The notes beneath the pieces are model-generated. The model ran no database searches. It had not been told where the DNA came from and saw only the letters and a program-made list of their open reading frames with translations. From MedAcidi-G1 sp002713545 (GTDB taxonomy: Bacteria > Actinomycetota > Acidimicrobiia > Acidimicrobiales > MedAcidi-G1): 32,140 nt of DNA. A program made the translations under genes and the position numbers. Below, piece by piece: positions 8,021 through 15,163 of the stretch; position 1 is the stretch's first letter; every line of letters begins with the position of its first letter. The DNA lies in NCBI GenBank assembly GCA_964013895.1, contig CAXGYF010000020.1:1-32140 (forward strand), read 5' to 3'.

Positions 8021-8500
8021 GTGGTTGATATAAACGATAAGACTGTTGCTACGAACCGTCGAGCCCGTCATGAGTATGACATTCTCGACACTTGGGAGGC
8101 AGGTCTCGTTCTTCAAGGAAGCGAAGTTAAGTCTCTAAGAGAATCCAAAGTTCAGATAGCCGAATCTTATGTTCGTCCAGAAGGTCCCGAGCTATGGCTC
8201 ATAGGACTTCATATAAATCCGTATTCAAAAACTGGCAATCTAGCTACTGGACATGAACCAGATCAGCCAAGAAAACTTCTTATGCATCGGAAAGAAATTA
8301 ATCAAATTATTGACCGAATTGAAAGAGATGGCTTAACAGTTATTCCCTTGAAACTCTATTTCTCAAAAGGTCGCGCAAAAATTGAAATCGCCTTAGCACG
8401 TGGTCGCAAGCTTCACGACAAGAGACAGGCCATAGCTAAGCGTGAATCTCAAAGAGAAGCCGAACGGTCTATGGCTAGAAATCAAAGAACCAGAGGATAA
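8021..8500 (+). CDS. smpB: SsrA-binding protein SmpB
   Basis: A 159-residue tmRNA partner that delivers tmRNA to stalled ribosomes. Typical segments are NRRARHEYDILDTWEAGLVLQGSEVKSLR (N-terminal OB-fold; Glu in GSEVKSLR conserved), the INPYSKTGN segment, RKLLMHRKEI, VIPLKLYFSKGRAKIEIALARGRKLHDKR, and a basic C-terminal tail with repeated K/R, which in the family reads the empty mRNA channel. The GTG start has no SD and probably no leader. The tmRNA gene follows 101 bp downstream on the same strand, an arrangement common in bacteria. Confidence 0.97.
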   Translation: MVDINDKTVATNRRARHEYDILDTWEAGLVLQGSEVKSLRESKVQIAESYVRPEGPELWLIGLHINPYSKTGNLATGHEPDQPRKLLMHRKEINQIIDRIERDGLTVIPLKLYFSKGRAKIEIALARGRKLHDKRQAIAKRESQREAERSMARNQRTRG

Positions 8501-8559
8501 TAGGACCTGGGGAAAATATCTCCATCCAGAGCTATCATAGTTAGTGCCCTTTCAGGGCT

Positions 8560-8588
8560 TTGACAACTTAATAGCGAATGTAAAAAAT
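8560..8588 (+). promoter_or_regulatory. Promoter of tmRNA (TTGACA, 17 nt, AAAAAT)
   Basis: A perfect -35 hexamer TTGACA at 8560-8565 is followed 17 nt later by AAAAAT (8583-8588), a 4/6 match to TATAAT. The tmRNA 5' end lies 14 nt beyond. A 5-bp hairpin GCCCT-TTC-AGGGC (8546-8558) sits just upstream and may help end the smpB transcript, though no long T run follows it. Confidence 0.6.
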
Positions 8589-8601
8589 TATTTCACCTAA
8601 C

Positions 8602-8983
8602 GGGGCTGATCGGTTTCGACGCCGGTGACAGTAGCCGTTTTGTGCGACCAGAGTTGCTCAGACTCTTTAAACGGGGCTTAAAAAGAGACTCCAACACGGA
8701 TGATCTCGCTCTCGCAGCCTGACCTAGTCAAGTTGTAGAGAGTCATCGCGACCGGTAACGGCACGCGGGGCCGATCCACCGCAGCCTGGCAACAGAAGCG
8801 GAGGAGACCGCAGGGATAGACCGCTGACGGCGCGAAAGAACGCTGACTTTAGGGAAAGACCTTTAGGCGGGCCTTGAGCTAACTGATCCGGCAGTGTGAC
8901 AGCCTAAAGACACAACCACGGGAATGGTCGTATCGCAAGCGGTTGCACTCCGACGGACGGGGGTTCGATTCCCCCCAGCTCCA
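8602..8983 (+). ncRNA. ssrA: Transfer-messenger RNA (tmRNA)
   Basis: One-piece tmRNA of about 382 nt. The 5' end GGGGCTGATCGGTTTCGAC and the 3' T-arm and acceptor (GGGTTCGATTCCCCCCAGCTCCA) pair as a tRNA-Ala-like acceptor, GGGGCTG with CAGCTCC, discriminator A at 8983; CCA is not encoded. The tag reading frame ends with codons for NTDDLALAA and a TGA at 8720-8722. By alignment with my recollection of the mycobacterial tag (ADSHQRDYALAA), a 12-residue tag RDSNTDDLALAA would begin at 8684. The exact resume codon is not certain, because a longer in-frame extension upstream is open. The SmpB gene is immediately upstream. Confidence 0.95.
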
Positions 8984-8999
8984 CTGTTCGATGACAGTG
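8982..8999 (+). terminator. Hairpin at the tmRNA 3' end, possible terminator
   Basis: Perfect 6-bp arms CACTGT and ACAGTG enclose TCGATG. It overlaps the last two bases of the mature tmRNA. What follows is AT-rich but not a T run, so it may instead be a processing guide. It also lies just past the stop of the convergent gene. Confidence 0.35.
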
Positions 9000-9001
9000 A
9001 A

Positions 9002-9295
9002 TTATGAATTTAATTCTTGACGTTGTGCAATCATGTCGACGTAATCATCAACTGGTTGTATCTTTGCGGTTCCGTAGGGAATGATCGGAAATAGGCCTGC
9101 GAAAATTTGAGACGTACTTTCTGCATCTACCACAGCAAAAAAATCATGGCCTGGCCCATCGACCCAAACACCGATTACCTCGTTTACATTTTCTTTCAGC
9201 GAATCGAGAACGATACCAAAAGTTTTTCCGGCGACTTCGTCATTGTGTGCCGGACATGTCGCCTCTGTGTGATGGTGAGTTATGTGAAAAAGCAT
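9002..9295 (-). CDS. Small DUF3303-like protein (ferredoxin-fold)
   Basis: A 97-residue protein starting MLFHITHHHTEATCPAHNDEV. This matches the N-terminal pattern (MLFHVTMTHT..NCPAY) I recognise for DUF3303-type dimeric alpha/beta-barrel proteins. The middle VWVDGPGHDFFAVVDAES and C-terminal IFAGLFPIIPYGTAKIQPVDDY fit such a fold. The reading frame extends 17 codons further upstream, but family similarity begins at the ATG at 9295 and AAGGGG lies upstream, so I take that start. Function is unknown. The HHH and single Cys near the N-terminus could bind a metal, but that is speculation. It is convergent with tmRNA and divergent from the Ddn-family gene. Confidence 0.75.
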   Translation of the reverse strand: MLFHITHHHTEATCPAHNDEVAGKTFGIVLDSLKENVNEVIGVWVDGPGHDFFAVVDAESTSQIFAGLFPIIPYGTAKIQPVDDYVDMIAQRQELNS

Positions 9296-9354
9296 TTCAG
9301 ACCCCTTATCTTCCAACTTCAAACAAATTCTATTAGAGAATTGCAATCAAATTC

Positions 9355-9381
9355 TTGACTAGGTCAATATTTCTAATATTG
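9355..9381. promoter_or_regulatory. Two overlapping inverted repeats, candidate operator
   Basis: Palindrome A has arms TTGAC (9355-9359) and GTCAA (9363-9367) around TAG. Palindrome B has arms CAATATT (9365-9371) and AATATTG (9375-9381) around TCT. Both are perfect and they share three bases. Palindrome B overlaps the first bases of the predicted -35 (9380-9385) of the Ddn-family gene, so a bound repressor could block RNA polymerase. Confidence 0.55.
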
Positions 9382-9408
9382 GACAGTAAAAAATTTCGAA
9401 TCTAAAGT
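9380..9408 (+). promoter_or_regulatory. Leaderless promoter of the Ddn-family gene
   Basis: TGGACA (9380-9385, 5/6 to the -35 consensus), 17-nt spacer, TAAAGT (9403-9408), then 6 nt to the ATG at 9415. There is no SD, so the mRNA probably starts at or next to the ATG. Confidence 0.55.
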
Positions 9409-9414
9409 GCTTCT

Positions 9415-9849
9415 ATGAGCGAAGGCAAATATATACCTAGTACATATGATGTAGCCGCTGACCACGTAGAGCGTTACCTCGCAACTGATGGAGAAGACGG
9501 CTATGAGTTCCATGGCGTTAAATGTGTGATTTTGAGCACTAAAGGCCGCCGTACAGGCGCAATTCGGCGTAGTCCAATTGTGAAAGTGTGTGACGGGGAC
9601 CGTTACCTGGCTGTTGCTTCCATGGGTGGCGCCCCAAAGCATCCACTGTGGTACTTGAACCTTCTAGCTAACCCTGAAGTCACTATCCAAGATAAAGGTG
9701 AAATCCATCACCTGATTGCTCGCACTGCTACTCCCGCTGAGAAAGAAGAGTTGTGGCCTGTTGCAGTTGCTGAATGGCCTGACTATGAAAATTATCAGAA
9801 ACGCACTGAAAGAGACATACCTCTCGTAATTTGTGAAAATCCTTCTTAA
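9415..9849 (+). CDS. Deazaflavin (F420)-dependent nitroreductase family protein
   Basis: A 144-residue split beta-barrel protein of the Ddn/F420H2-dependent quinone reductase group. Diagnostic segments are ILSTKGRRTGAIRRSPIVKVCDGDRYLAVASMGGAPKHPLWYLNLLANPEV (roughly 45-95), where the basic KGRRTG and the PKHPLWYLNL motif form the F420-binding face, then AEKEELWPVAVAEWPDYENYQKRTERDIPLVI at the C-terminus. The family reduces quinones or xenobiotics with F420H2. The physiological substrate here is unknown. Coenzyme F420 use supports an actinobacterial host. Its TAA overlaps the TAA of the convergent cupin gene at a TTAA palindrome (9846-9849). Confidence 0.9.
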   Translation: MSEGKYIPSTYDVAADHVERYLATDGEDGYEFHGVKCVILSTKGRRTGAIRRSPIVKVCDGDRYLAVASMGGAPKHPLWYLNLLANPEVTIQDKGEIHHLIARTATPAEKEELWPVAVAEWPDYENYQKRTERDIPLVICENPS

Positions 9850-10496
9850 TCAAAAGGTTTTTTGAGGGGAACACGAAGAAGGCACCCGAATTCCTTTCCA
9901 AAATCAACTGAGATTCTGCTATGGACTCTTCCCTGCCTTGTGAAAAAACGTGCGTTTCCATTAATAGGAAAAACTCCTTCATGCCAGACCCCAGGGAGTA
10001 GACATATCCCAAAAGTTCCGTCGCAATAAATGGCTTTAGCTTTATCAATTTCAGGCTCTTCCCCTTCAGGAATTACAGGAATGATGAACGGTGTTTGCTC
10101 TGTGGAGTAGAAAAGTTGCCCACCATCAGGATGGTGATTCATATGCCATAAGTCAACTGCTTTGGGAAGCGACTCGTTACCTTCAACGGCGAAACCTATT
10201 ACGTATTCACCTGCAACCGCTTCGTTTCTCCCTACAAGTCTTCCCTCTGACCATTCTGAAGAGAACCAGCCTTCGGTTGTACCCGCACAAATACCTGTTT
10301 CAGGGTCAAGGGGTCTGCGCCCAGATACTGGCCATGGGACTATAGGGACTTGGAATTCTTCTGGATCACTTTCAACTATGAGTGCAAATTCAGAGATGTC
10401 TTCTGAACGACCATCGACCACTGGGATCTCAATTATTTCTAGTCCATCAGCAACTTCTGGATTCATGAGTTCATAATCTGAAATACCTATTTGCAT
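9846..10496 (-). CDS. Ureidoglycolate lyase-like cupin protein
   Basis: A 216-residue protein resembling the AllA/ureidoglycolate lyase family. Support comes from the early-middle VDLWHMNHHPDGGQLFYST (about 115-133), where AllA has its conserved H..TQ.F region, and the C-terminal GICLLPGVWHEGVFPINGNARFFT, matching the PGTWHHxxFPL signature. It is longer than typical AllA (about 160 residues), with an N-terminal extension that contains the proline-rich VPIVPWPVSGRRPLDPETG. No other allantoin or ureide genes are nearby, so the true substrate may differ. The upstream gene ends 10 nt away, with TTAATTAA between, suggesting a two-gene operon. No SD is evident before the ATG. Confidence 0.65.
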   Translation of the reverse strand: MQIGISDYELMNPEVADGLEIIEIPVVDGRSEDISEFALIVESDPEEFQVPIVPWPVSGRRPLDPETGICAGTTEGWFSSEWSEGRLVGRNEAVAGEYVIGFAVEGNESLPKAVDLWHMNHHPDGGQLFYSTEQTPFIIPVIPEGEEPEIDKAKAIYCDGTFGICLLPGVWHEGVFPINGNARFFTRQGRVHSRISVDFGKEFGCLLRVPLKKPFD

Positions 10497-10506
10497 TTAA
10501 TTAAAC

Positions 10507-11259
10507 CTATTCGTACCAGTCTTGTTCGTTTGCTTCTTCCCAGTCGGAGGGGCCATAAACGGTTCCGGGCAGTGGAGTCATTAATTGGGTATCTCCACTC
10601 ACCACGTAAGAAGACAGAAGTTTGTGATTTTCTAAGAGCCTTTCATCTTCTAGACCCGTGTCATCAAGACCTCTTGTTGTGTCGAGATTTTTACGCATGG
10701 TCGTCCAATCATCTACAGTAGTTGCCCACACCATGACTACTTCATGGGTGTTTGTCGTCACTTCCCATAATCCAGTTGGGGAAACTTTGTAATCCTCCAT
10801 TACCGGAACCCTCTTATCAACAACAGCGTTGAGAAAACTGAGTTGTTCTCCGGGTTGCACACTAAAAACTTCATTTATGAAAAGTGAGCCTTTTATACCT
10901 TTCTTGTTTATTTCTGCTGTCGAGGGAGAGCCTTGAACCCCTGCACAGACACGGTCGTAACCACCTGTTCTCCATTGGGATGCTTCGTCCCACCAATCTC
11001 CGTAAAACGCATTTCTTCGCTTCAAATTCAGACGGTCGAGATTTCGTCCCCAACCTTCCCAACCATCATTTCCACAGTCCCATATATTCACCACCTGTGG
11101 CCACCTTCCCCCTCCGAATCCGAGAATAAAAAATGACCCTTGGAGAGATGTCATATCCGGCATGAAATTCGTGGGTTCTTTGGAAACGTGTTCCATGTAG
11201 TCGTATTGACCTTGTCCGACTATGTCTATTGTTTCGTGCACAAATACGGATCGCGGCAT
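10507..11259 (-). CDS. Tandem dimeric alpha/beta-barrel (NIPSNAP-like) protein
   Basis: A 250-residue protein that I read as two ferredoxin-like halves. Half 1 is VFVHETIDIVGQGQYDYMEHV...GSFFILGFGGGRWPQVVNIWDC (about 4-60). Half 2 is GSLFINEVFSVQPGEQLSFLNAV...GLWEVTTNTHEVVMVWATTVDDWTTM (about 120-180). Each half has the beta-alpha-beta pattern, and the internal strand pairs end in N-x-W or V-M-V-W patterns typical of NIPSNAP/Dabb domains. Between them is a Trp-rich linker (DGWEGWGRNLDR, DWWDEASQW). No catalytic motif is recognisable and the function is unknown. It is first in a probable operon with the AllA-like gene. GAGG lies very close to the ATG at 11259. Confidence 0.55.
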   Translation of the reverse strand: MPRSVFVHETIDIVGQGQYDYMEHVSKEPTNFMPDMTSLQGSFFILGFGGGRWPQVVNIWDCGNDGWEGWGRNLDRLNLKRRNAFYGDWWDEASQWRTGGYDRVCAGVQGSPSTAEINKKGIKGSLFINEVFSVQPGEQLSFLNAVVDKRVPVMEDYKVSPTGLWEVTTNTHEVVMVWATTVDDWTTMRKNLDTTRGLDDTGLEDERLLENHKLLSSYVVSGDTQLMTPLPGTVYGPSDWEEANEQDWYE

Positions 11260-11334
11260 GCCTCATCTTCGCTCAATTGCCTTTTATTTGACCACTCGAA
11301 TGGGATGCACTTCTGATAGATGCACTATTTCCAT

Positions 11335-11363
11335 GTGACACTTCATATAAATGGAGATAACTT
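11335..11363 (+). promoter_or_regulatory. Leaderless promoter of the acyl-CoA ligase gene
   Basis: GTGACA (11335-11340, 5/6), 17-nt spacer, TAACTT (11358-11363), then 7 nt to ATG 11371. A GGAG at 11353-11356 is 14 nt from the ATG, too far to be a good SD. The element supports ATG 11371 over the open frame further upstream. Confidence 0.55.
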
Positions 11364-11370
11364 TCATTGT

Positions 11371-12936
11371 ATGAAAGAACTTATTTATGCACGTTTATAT
11401 CTACCAGCTATCCAAAAGTATGGAGAAAATACAGGAATTATTGATGGCCCCTATCAAAGTGACTGGAACACCCATCATGACCGTGTTCTACGCTTATGTG
11501 ACAGTCTTTCCTCTGACCTTAATGTGAGCAAGAGTGACAGATTTGCTGTCATGGCATTGAACAGCCACCAATTTTTAGAACTCTGGCACTCCGCGTTTTT
11601 AGGCGCTGGGGTTATAAATCCTTTAAACCTTCGTCTAGCCCCTAAAGAACTTGCTTACATTCTGAAAGATTCAGGAACTGAAGTAATTTTCACTGATCAG
11701 TTTTTCGCCCCATTGATCACAGCAGCACGCGAAGAACTAGGTGACGAAGATCCAATTAGACACGTAGTTTTGATTGGCGAAGGCGATGTTCCACATGATT
11801 TGAAATATGAAGAGTTGCTTGAATCCTCTTCACCAGCTTTACCAGAAGAACCTGAAGAGGATGATCCTGTCGTTCTTATGTACACAGGTGGAACTACAGG
11901 ACTTCCAAAAGGTGTGCTCATAACTCAAAGAGCTCAAGTTTTGAATCTTTACCACGGTCTTATAGCTCTTGGAGGTTTTGAGGTTTCCTCGTACTTGATG
12001 CAAACACCAATGTTCCATGCCGCTTCAATGACCGGTGTTCTCGCTCCCCCCTATTCAGGAGGGAATGTTGTTTTCATTCCAATGTTTGACCCTGAGGGCG
12101 CTATGGCTCTGATGGAAGCTCATAAAGTCGAGCAAACACTCATGGTTCCGACAATGATTGGCATGTGCCTGACTGCGGAAGGCTACGACCCTTCTCGCCT
12201 TAAGTCTCTTAAACAACTTATTTACGGAGCTTCCCCCATGCCTAGACAAATTTTAGAGAAACTCTTCGCTGATCTTCCCGATCTTGAATTAGTCCAAGGT
12301 TATGGAATGACTGAAAGCTCTTCAACCTTAACTATTTTGGGTGCTGACGATCACTTTTTGGAAAGTGAAAAACTTTCCAGCGTTGGTAAACCAGTTATAG
12401 GAACAGTTGTCTCAATTCAAGATGAGGAAGGCAACGAACTGCCTCAAGGGGAAATTGGTGAAGTTTGCGCTCGGGGTGGAAATTTTATGACCGAATATTG
12501 GAATAAAGCCGAAGCAACTGAAGAAGTGTTTGCAAACGGATGGTACCACACTGGTGATGCCGGATATTTCGATGAAGATGGTTACTTGTTTCTAGTCGAC
12601 AGAGTCAAAGACATGATTGTTACTGGTGGAGAAAATGTTTATTCTTCTGAAGTTGAAAATGCTATTTCGAGTCATCCAGATGTGGCGCAAGTAGCTGCTA
12701 TAGGAATTCCTGATGACAAATGGGGTGAGGCCGTTCATGCGATAGTCGTCCTCGAACCTGGTGCTAGCGCAAGCGAAGAGGATCTTATTGAGCATGCCAG
12801 AGAGTCGATCGCTGGATACAAAGTTCCTAAGAGCATAGATTTCAGAGAGGAACCTCTACCTCTTAGCGGTGCAATGAAAGTTCTGAAAAGAGAACTGAGA
12901 GCGCCTTATTGGGAAGGTAAAGACAGACAAATCTAA
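11371..12936 (+). CDS. Long-chain fatty-acid-CoA ligase-like AMP-binding enzyme
   Basis: A 521-residue class I adenylate-forming enzyme that would activate a carboxylic acid to an acyl-AMP and then an acyl-CoA. Motifs in order: the P-loop LMYTGGTTGLPKG (about 169-181), GYGMTESSS (motif A5), GWYHTGDAGYFDEDGYLFLVDRVKDMI (motifs A7-A8), GGENVYSSEVENAI, and the C-terminal LSGAMKVLKRELR, where the Lys of GAMK is the likely adenylation lysine. The frame is open 17 codons further upstream, but that extension (MHYFHVTLHI...) has no family similarity and a promoter lies inside it. Substrate chain length cannot be read. It is divergent from the tandem-domain gene. Confidence 0.92.
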   Translation: MKELIYARLYLPAIQKYGENTGIIDGPYQSDWNTHHDRVLRLCDSLSSDLNVSKSDRFAVMALNSHQFLELWHSAFLGAGVINPLNLRLAPKELAYILKDSGTEVIFTDQFFAPLITAAREELGDEDPIRHVVLIGEGDVPHDLKYEELLESSSPALPEEPEEDDPVVLMYTGGTTGLPKGVLITQRAQVLNLYHGLIALGGFEVSSYLMQTPMFHAASMTGVLAPPYSGGNVVFIPMFDPEGAMALMEAHKVEQTLMVPTMIGMCLTAEGYDPSRLKSLKQLIYGASPMPRQILEKLFADLPDLELVQGYGMTESSSTLTILGADDHFLESEKLSSVGKPVIGTVVSIQDEEGNELPQGEIGEVCARGGNFMTEYWNKAEATEEVFANGWYHTGDAGYFDEDGYLFLVDRVKDMIVTGGENVYSSEVENAISSHPDVAQVAAIGIPDDKWGEAVHAIVVLEPGASASEEDLIEHARESIAGYKVPKSIDFREEPLPLSGAMKVLKRELRAPYWEGKDRQI

Positions 12937-12997
12937 AGGTAAATTTACCCAGTAAGCGCAATTAATATGTGTTTCATCAGAGGGTCCTTACAAATTC

Positions 12998-14107
12998 TTA
13001 ATCGACCGTGAGAATCATAGTTCCAACATGTTGTTTTTTGGAGAATTCTTCTTGTGCTTGCCTGATCTCTTCCAATCTGAAGACTCCTCCAATGATTGGT
13101 TTGACTCTTTCATGTTCTATATATTCTATTAACGTTTTAAAAACTGAAGGTTCATAAACAGTGCACCCGTGCATTTCTATGTCATTTAGATAGAGAGTTC
13201 TTAAATCTAAATCAACTATTGGTCCTGCTATAGCTCCTGCTGTTACATAGCATCCACCTTTTGTTATTGCCTCGAACAGTTGAGCAAAGTTATTTCCACC
13301 TGCGACATCAGCTAGAACGTCAACAGGGCCTTGTGTCAGTTCAATGATGTTACCTTTAAGTTCCTTTTCATTACGATCTAAAACTGAATCAGCACCACAG
13401 TCCTTTACTAAGTCAAATTTTTCTGAACTTGTAATACCTATTACATAAGCTTCACGTAGTTTGGCTAACTGTATTAAAGCAGTACCTACTCCCCCTGAAG
13501 CCCCTGTTACAACAAGCGTCTGACCTTTTCTAAGACGGGACCTAGTAAGCATGTGTTCAGCGGTAGCCCATGAGCAAGGAAAAGAGGCGAGTTCTACATC
13601 TGTCATTTCCGAATTTATTGGATATGCATTTCTGAGCGGAACTGCACAATATTGAGCAAATGCACCGTTTATTTCACTTCCCAGGTATTTAGCGTTATCT
13701 CGCCAGTTTTCTGATTTAGGATCTCGTATGCAAGGATCCACTAGAACTCGTCGACCGATTAATTTATCGTCTGCATTCTTTCCAACATCGACAACGATTC
13801 CACAAGCATCCGCTCCTTGGGTCCGTGGAAAGGACAACTTCTCTCCCCCCCACGTTTGTTCATCTTCAATTTGTCCAAAACCTTTACTTGATGTCGCAGC
13901 TGTAACTGATTTTGAGTACCACCCGACCCTCGTGTTTATATCTGTGTTGTTCATCCCACAGGTTTTGACCCGTATCAACACCTGATCTTCACCTATTTTC
14001 GGAACTGGAATGTCGTGCCGAATAGAAAGTTTTTCTGGCCCACCATTACCAATCAATTGAACTGCCATCATTACTTCTGGAATCTCGTCCGATTTATTCT
14101 CGCTCAT
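12998..14107 (-). CDS. Zinc-type/quinone-oxidoreductase-like MDR dehydrogenase
   Basis: A 369-residue medium-chain dehydrogenase/reductase. The N-terminal catalytic GroES-like domain has VLIRVKTCGMNNTDINTR (about 44-60) and TQGADACGIVVDVGKN. The Rossmann NAD(P) domain has VVTGASGGVGTALIQLAKL (199-217). The normal GHE zinc-ligand motif reads TQGAD, and no structural-zinc Cys cluster is seen. A zinc-independent, quinone-reductase-like enzyme is therefore more likely than a classical alcohol dehydrogenase. The ATG overlaps the stop of the upstream dehydrogenase (ATGA), indicating a coupled two-gene operon. The substrate is unknown; carbonyl or enoyl reduction in lipid or branched-chain metabolism would fit the pair. 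Confidence 0.87.
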   Translation of the reverse strand: MSENKSDEIPEVMMAVQLIGNGGPEKLSIRHDIPVPKIGEDQVLIRVKTCGMNNTDINTRVGWYSKSVTAATSSKGFGQIEDEQTWGGEKLSFPRTQGADACGIVVDVGKNADDKLIGRRVLVDPCIRDPKSENWRDNAKYLGSEINGAFAQYCAVPLRNAYPINSEMTDVELASFPCSWATAEHMLTRSRLRKGQTLVVTGASGGVGTALIQLAKLREAYVIGITSSEKFDLVKDCGADSVLDRNEKELKGNIIELTQGPVDVLADVAGGNNFAQLFEAITKGGCYVTAGAIAGPIVDLDLRTLYLNDIEMHGCTVYEPSVFKTLIEYIEHERVKPIIGGVFRLEEIRQAQEEFSKKQHVGTMILTVD

Positions 14108-15057
14108 CGAGTAGGAATTACTTCTTGGCCTTCAACTTCTTCTTCTTCAGAGGTTATCTCATCAGGAAACCCCGGTGCTCTGACATGGATTGAAGTTGCG
14201 TCTTCGAGTCTTCTAATAATGTTTGAAGACCACTCTCTTTGACCGTATCGCTCCATCCCATCTTTAAAAATTTTCACCAACATTGGTGAAAGCTCCAGAG
14301 GGATTCCATACCTTTCGGCAATCTGATCAAAAAGGCTCACATCTTTTAGAACTAAATCCATTGTAAAATTTATATTTCGGCTTCCATTCAGAATGACCTG
14401 ACTTTCTGTTTCATGCACAAATGAGTTACCCGAAGAAATCCTGATTGCTTCATAGGTCGTGTTCAAATCCATTCCCGCTGCTGAAGCCGTGGTTAATGCT
14501 TCAGCCAAGGAAACTAGATTCGCACTTGCTAGATAATTGGTTAAAACCTTTAAAATCGAAGCCGATCCTAGTGGACCTGTATGCAGTATGTTTCTACCCA
14601 TAGCAGTTACAACTGGGAAGATTTTCTCGAAAGCCTCTCTCTCTCCACCGACAAAAATCGAGATGTTCCCTGTTGCCGCCCTATGACACCCTCCCGATAC
14701 GGGACAGTCAACCGGGTGCGCTCCTAATTCTTTTACTAGGTGTCCTATCCGGCGTACTTCAGTTTCATCTGTAGTACTCATTTCCATCCATACTTTGCCC
14801 TCTGACAGTCCAGCTAAAACACCATCTGCGGCTTCCATAACCTCTTTGCAAGCTGCGGGAGAAGGTAAGCAGGTGATAACTATTTCACAAGATTCCGCAA
14901 CCTGTTTCGGTGATTCTGCCCAAGTCGCCCCTTCGTCCAATAACGATTGGGCTACAGCCATATCTAGATCTCGAACCACTAGATCAAAGCCATTTCTAAG
15001 CAGACTATGAGAAAGTTTGCCACCTACGTTTCCGCAACCTATAAAGCCGATTTTCAT
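14104..15057 (-). CDS. 3-hydroxyisobutyrate dehydrogenase-like beta-hydroxyacid dehydrogenase
   Basis: A 317-residue member of the beta-hydroxyacid dehydrogenase family. It has the N-terminal Rossmann motif GFIGCGNVGG (4-13), the substrate-binding DCPVSGG (117-123), and the catalytic Lys170 in LKVLTNYL with its following Asn. The family oxidises 3-hydroxyisobutyrate, tartronate semialdehyde or related acids with NAD(P). The C-terminus carries an acidic tail (DEITSEEEEVEGQE) of about 20 residues beyond the normal domain. ATG 15057 is preceded by AGAAGG, an acceptable SD. The stop overlaps the start of the MDR gene. Succinate-semialdehyde-type reductase activity is an alternative. Confidence 0.9.
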   Translation of the reverse strand: MKIGFIGCGNVGGKLSHSLLRNGFDLVVRDLDMAVAQSLLDEGATWAESPKQVAESCEIVITCLPSPAACKEVMEAADGVLAGLSEGKVWMEMSTTDETEVRRIGHLVKELGAHPVDCPVSGGCHRAATGNISIFVGGEREAFEKIFPVVTAMGRNILHTGPLGSASILKVLTNYLASANLVSLAEALTTASAAGMDLNTTYEAIRISSGNSFVHETESQVILNGSRNINFTMDLVLKDVSLFDQIAERYGIPLELSPMLVKIFKDGMERYGQREWSSNIIRRLEDATSIHVRAPGFPDEITSEEEEVEGQEVIPTR

Positions 15058-15123
15058 TTTTTACCTTCTGTCCAAGAAATCTTGCTGTGAATAAAACATA
15101 ATATTTGCAACTTACTCGCCTTG

Positions 15124-15141
15124 AGGCATTTGTAAATGCTT
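15124..15141. repeat. Inverted repeat in the dehydrogenase/metY intergenic region
   Basis: Perfect arms GCATTT (15126-15131) and AAATGC (15134-15139) around GT extend by a G-T and an A-T pair on each side. It lies about 20 nt upstream of the metY -10 candidate and could be an operator or a hairpin of the divergent transcript. No SAM or other riboswitch was recognised here. Confidence 0.4.
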
Positions 15142-15150
15142 ACTACTGCG

Positions 15151-15156
15151 TAGCCT
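15151..15156 (+). promoter_or_regulatory. Candidate leaderless -10 (TAGCCT) for metY
   Basis: TAGCCT ends 7 nt before the metY ATG at 15164, with no SD between. The -35 is not convincing. Confidence 0.4.
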
Positions 15157-15163
15157 TAAATAC

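Noticed and set aside
8602..8983. The tRNA-like ends of tmRNA as a separate tRNA-Ala gene
   Set aside because: The T-arm and acceptor belong to the one-piece tmRNA; there is no normal anticodon arm between them.
9296..9346. Upstream extension of the DUF3303-like gene to 9346
   Set aside because: The family-like start MLFHIT begins at 9295 and is preceded by AAGGGG; the extra 17 residues are not conserved-looking.
11320..11370. Upstream extension of the acyl-CoA ligase to ATG 11320
   Set aside because: The added 17 residues do not look like the family N-terminus, and a promoter with good spacing lies inside this stretch.
12938..12949. Perfect palindrome GGTAAATTTACC after the acyl-CoA ligase stop
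   Set aside because: It has no loop and would form only a 4-bp stem, with no T run. It is too weak to call a terminator or operator.
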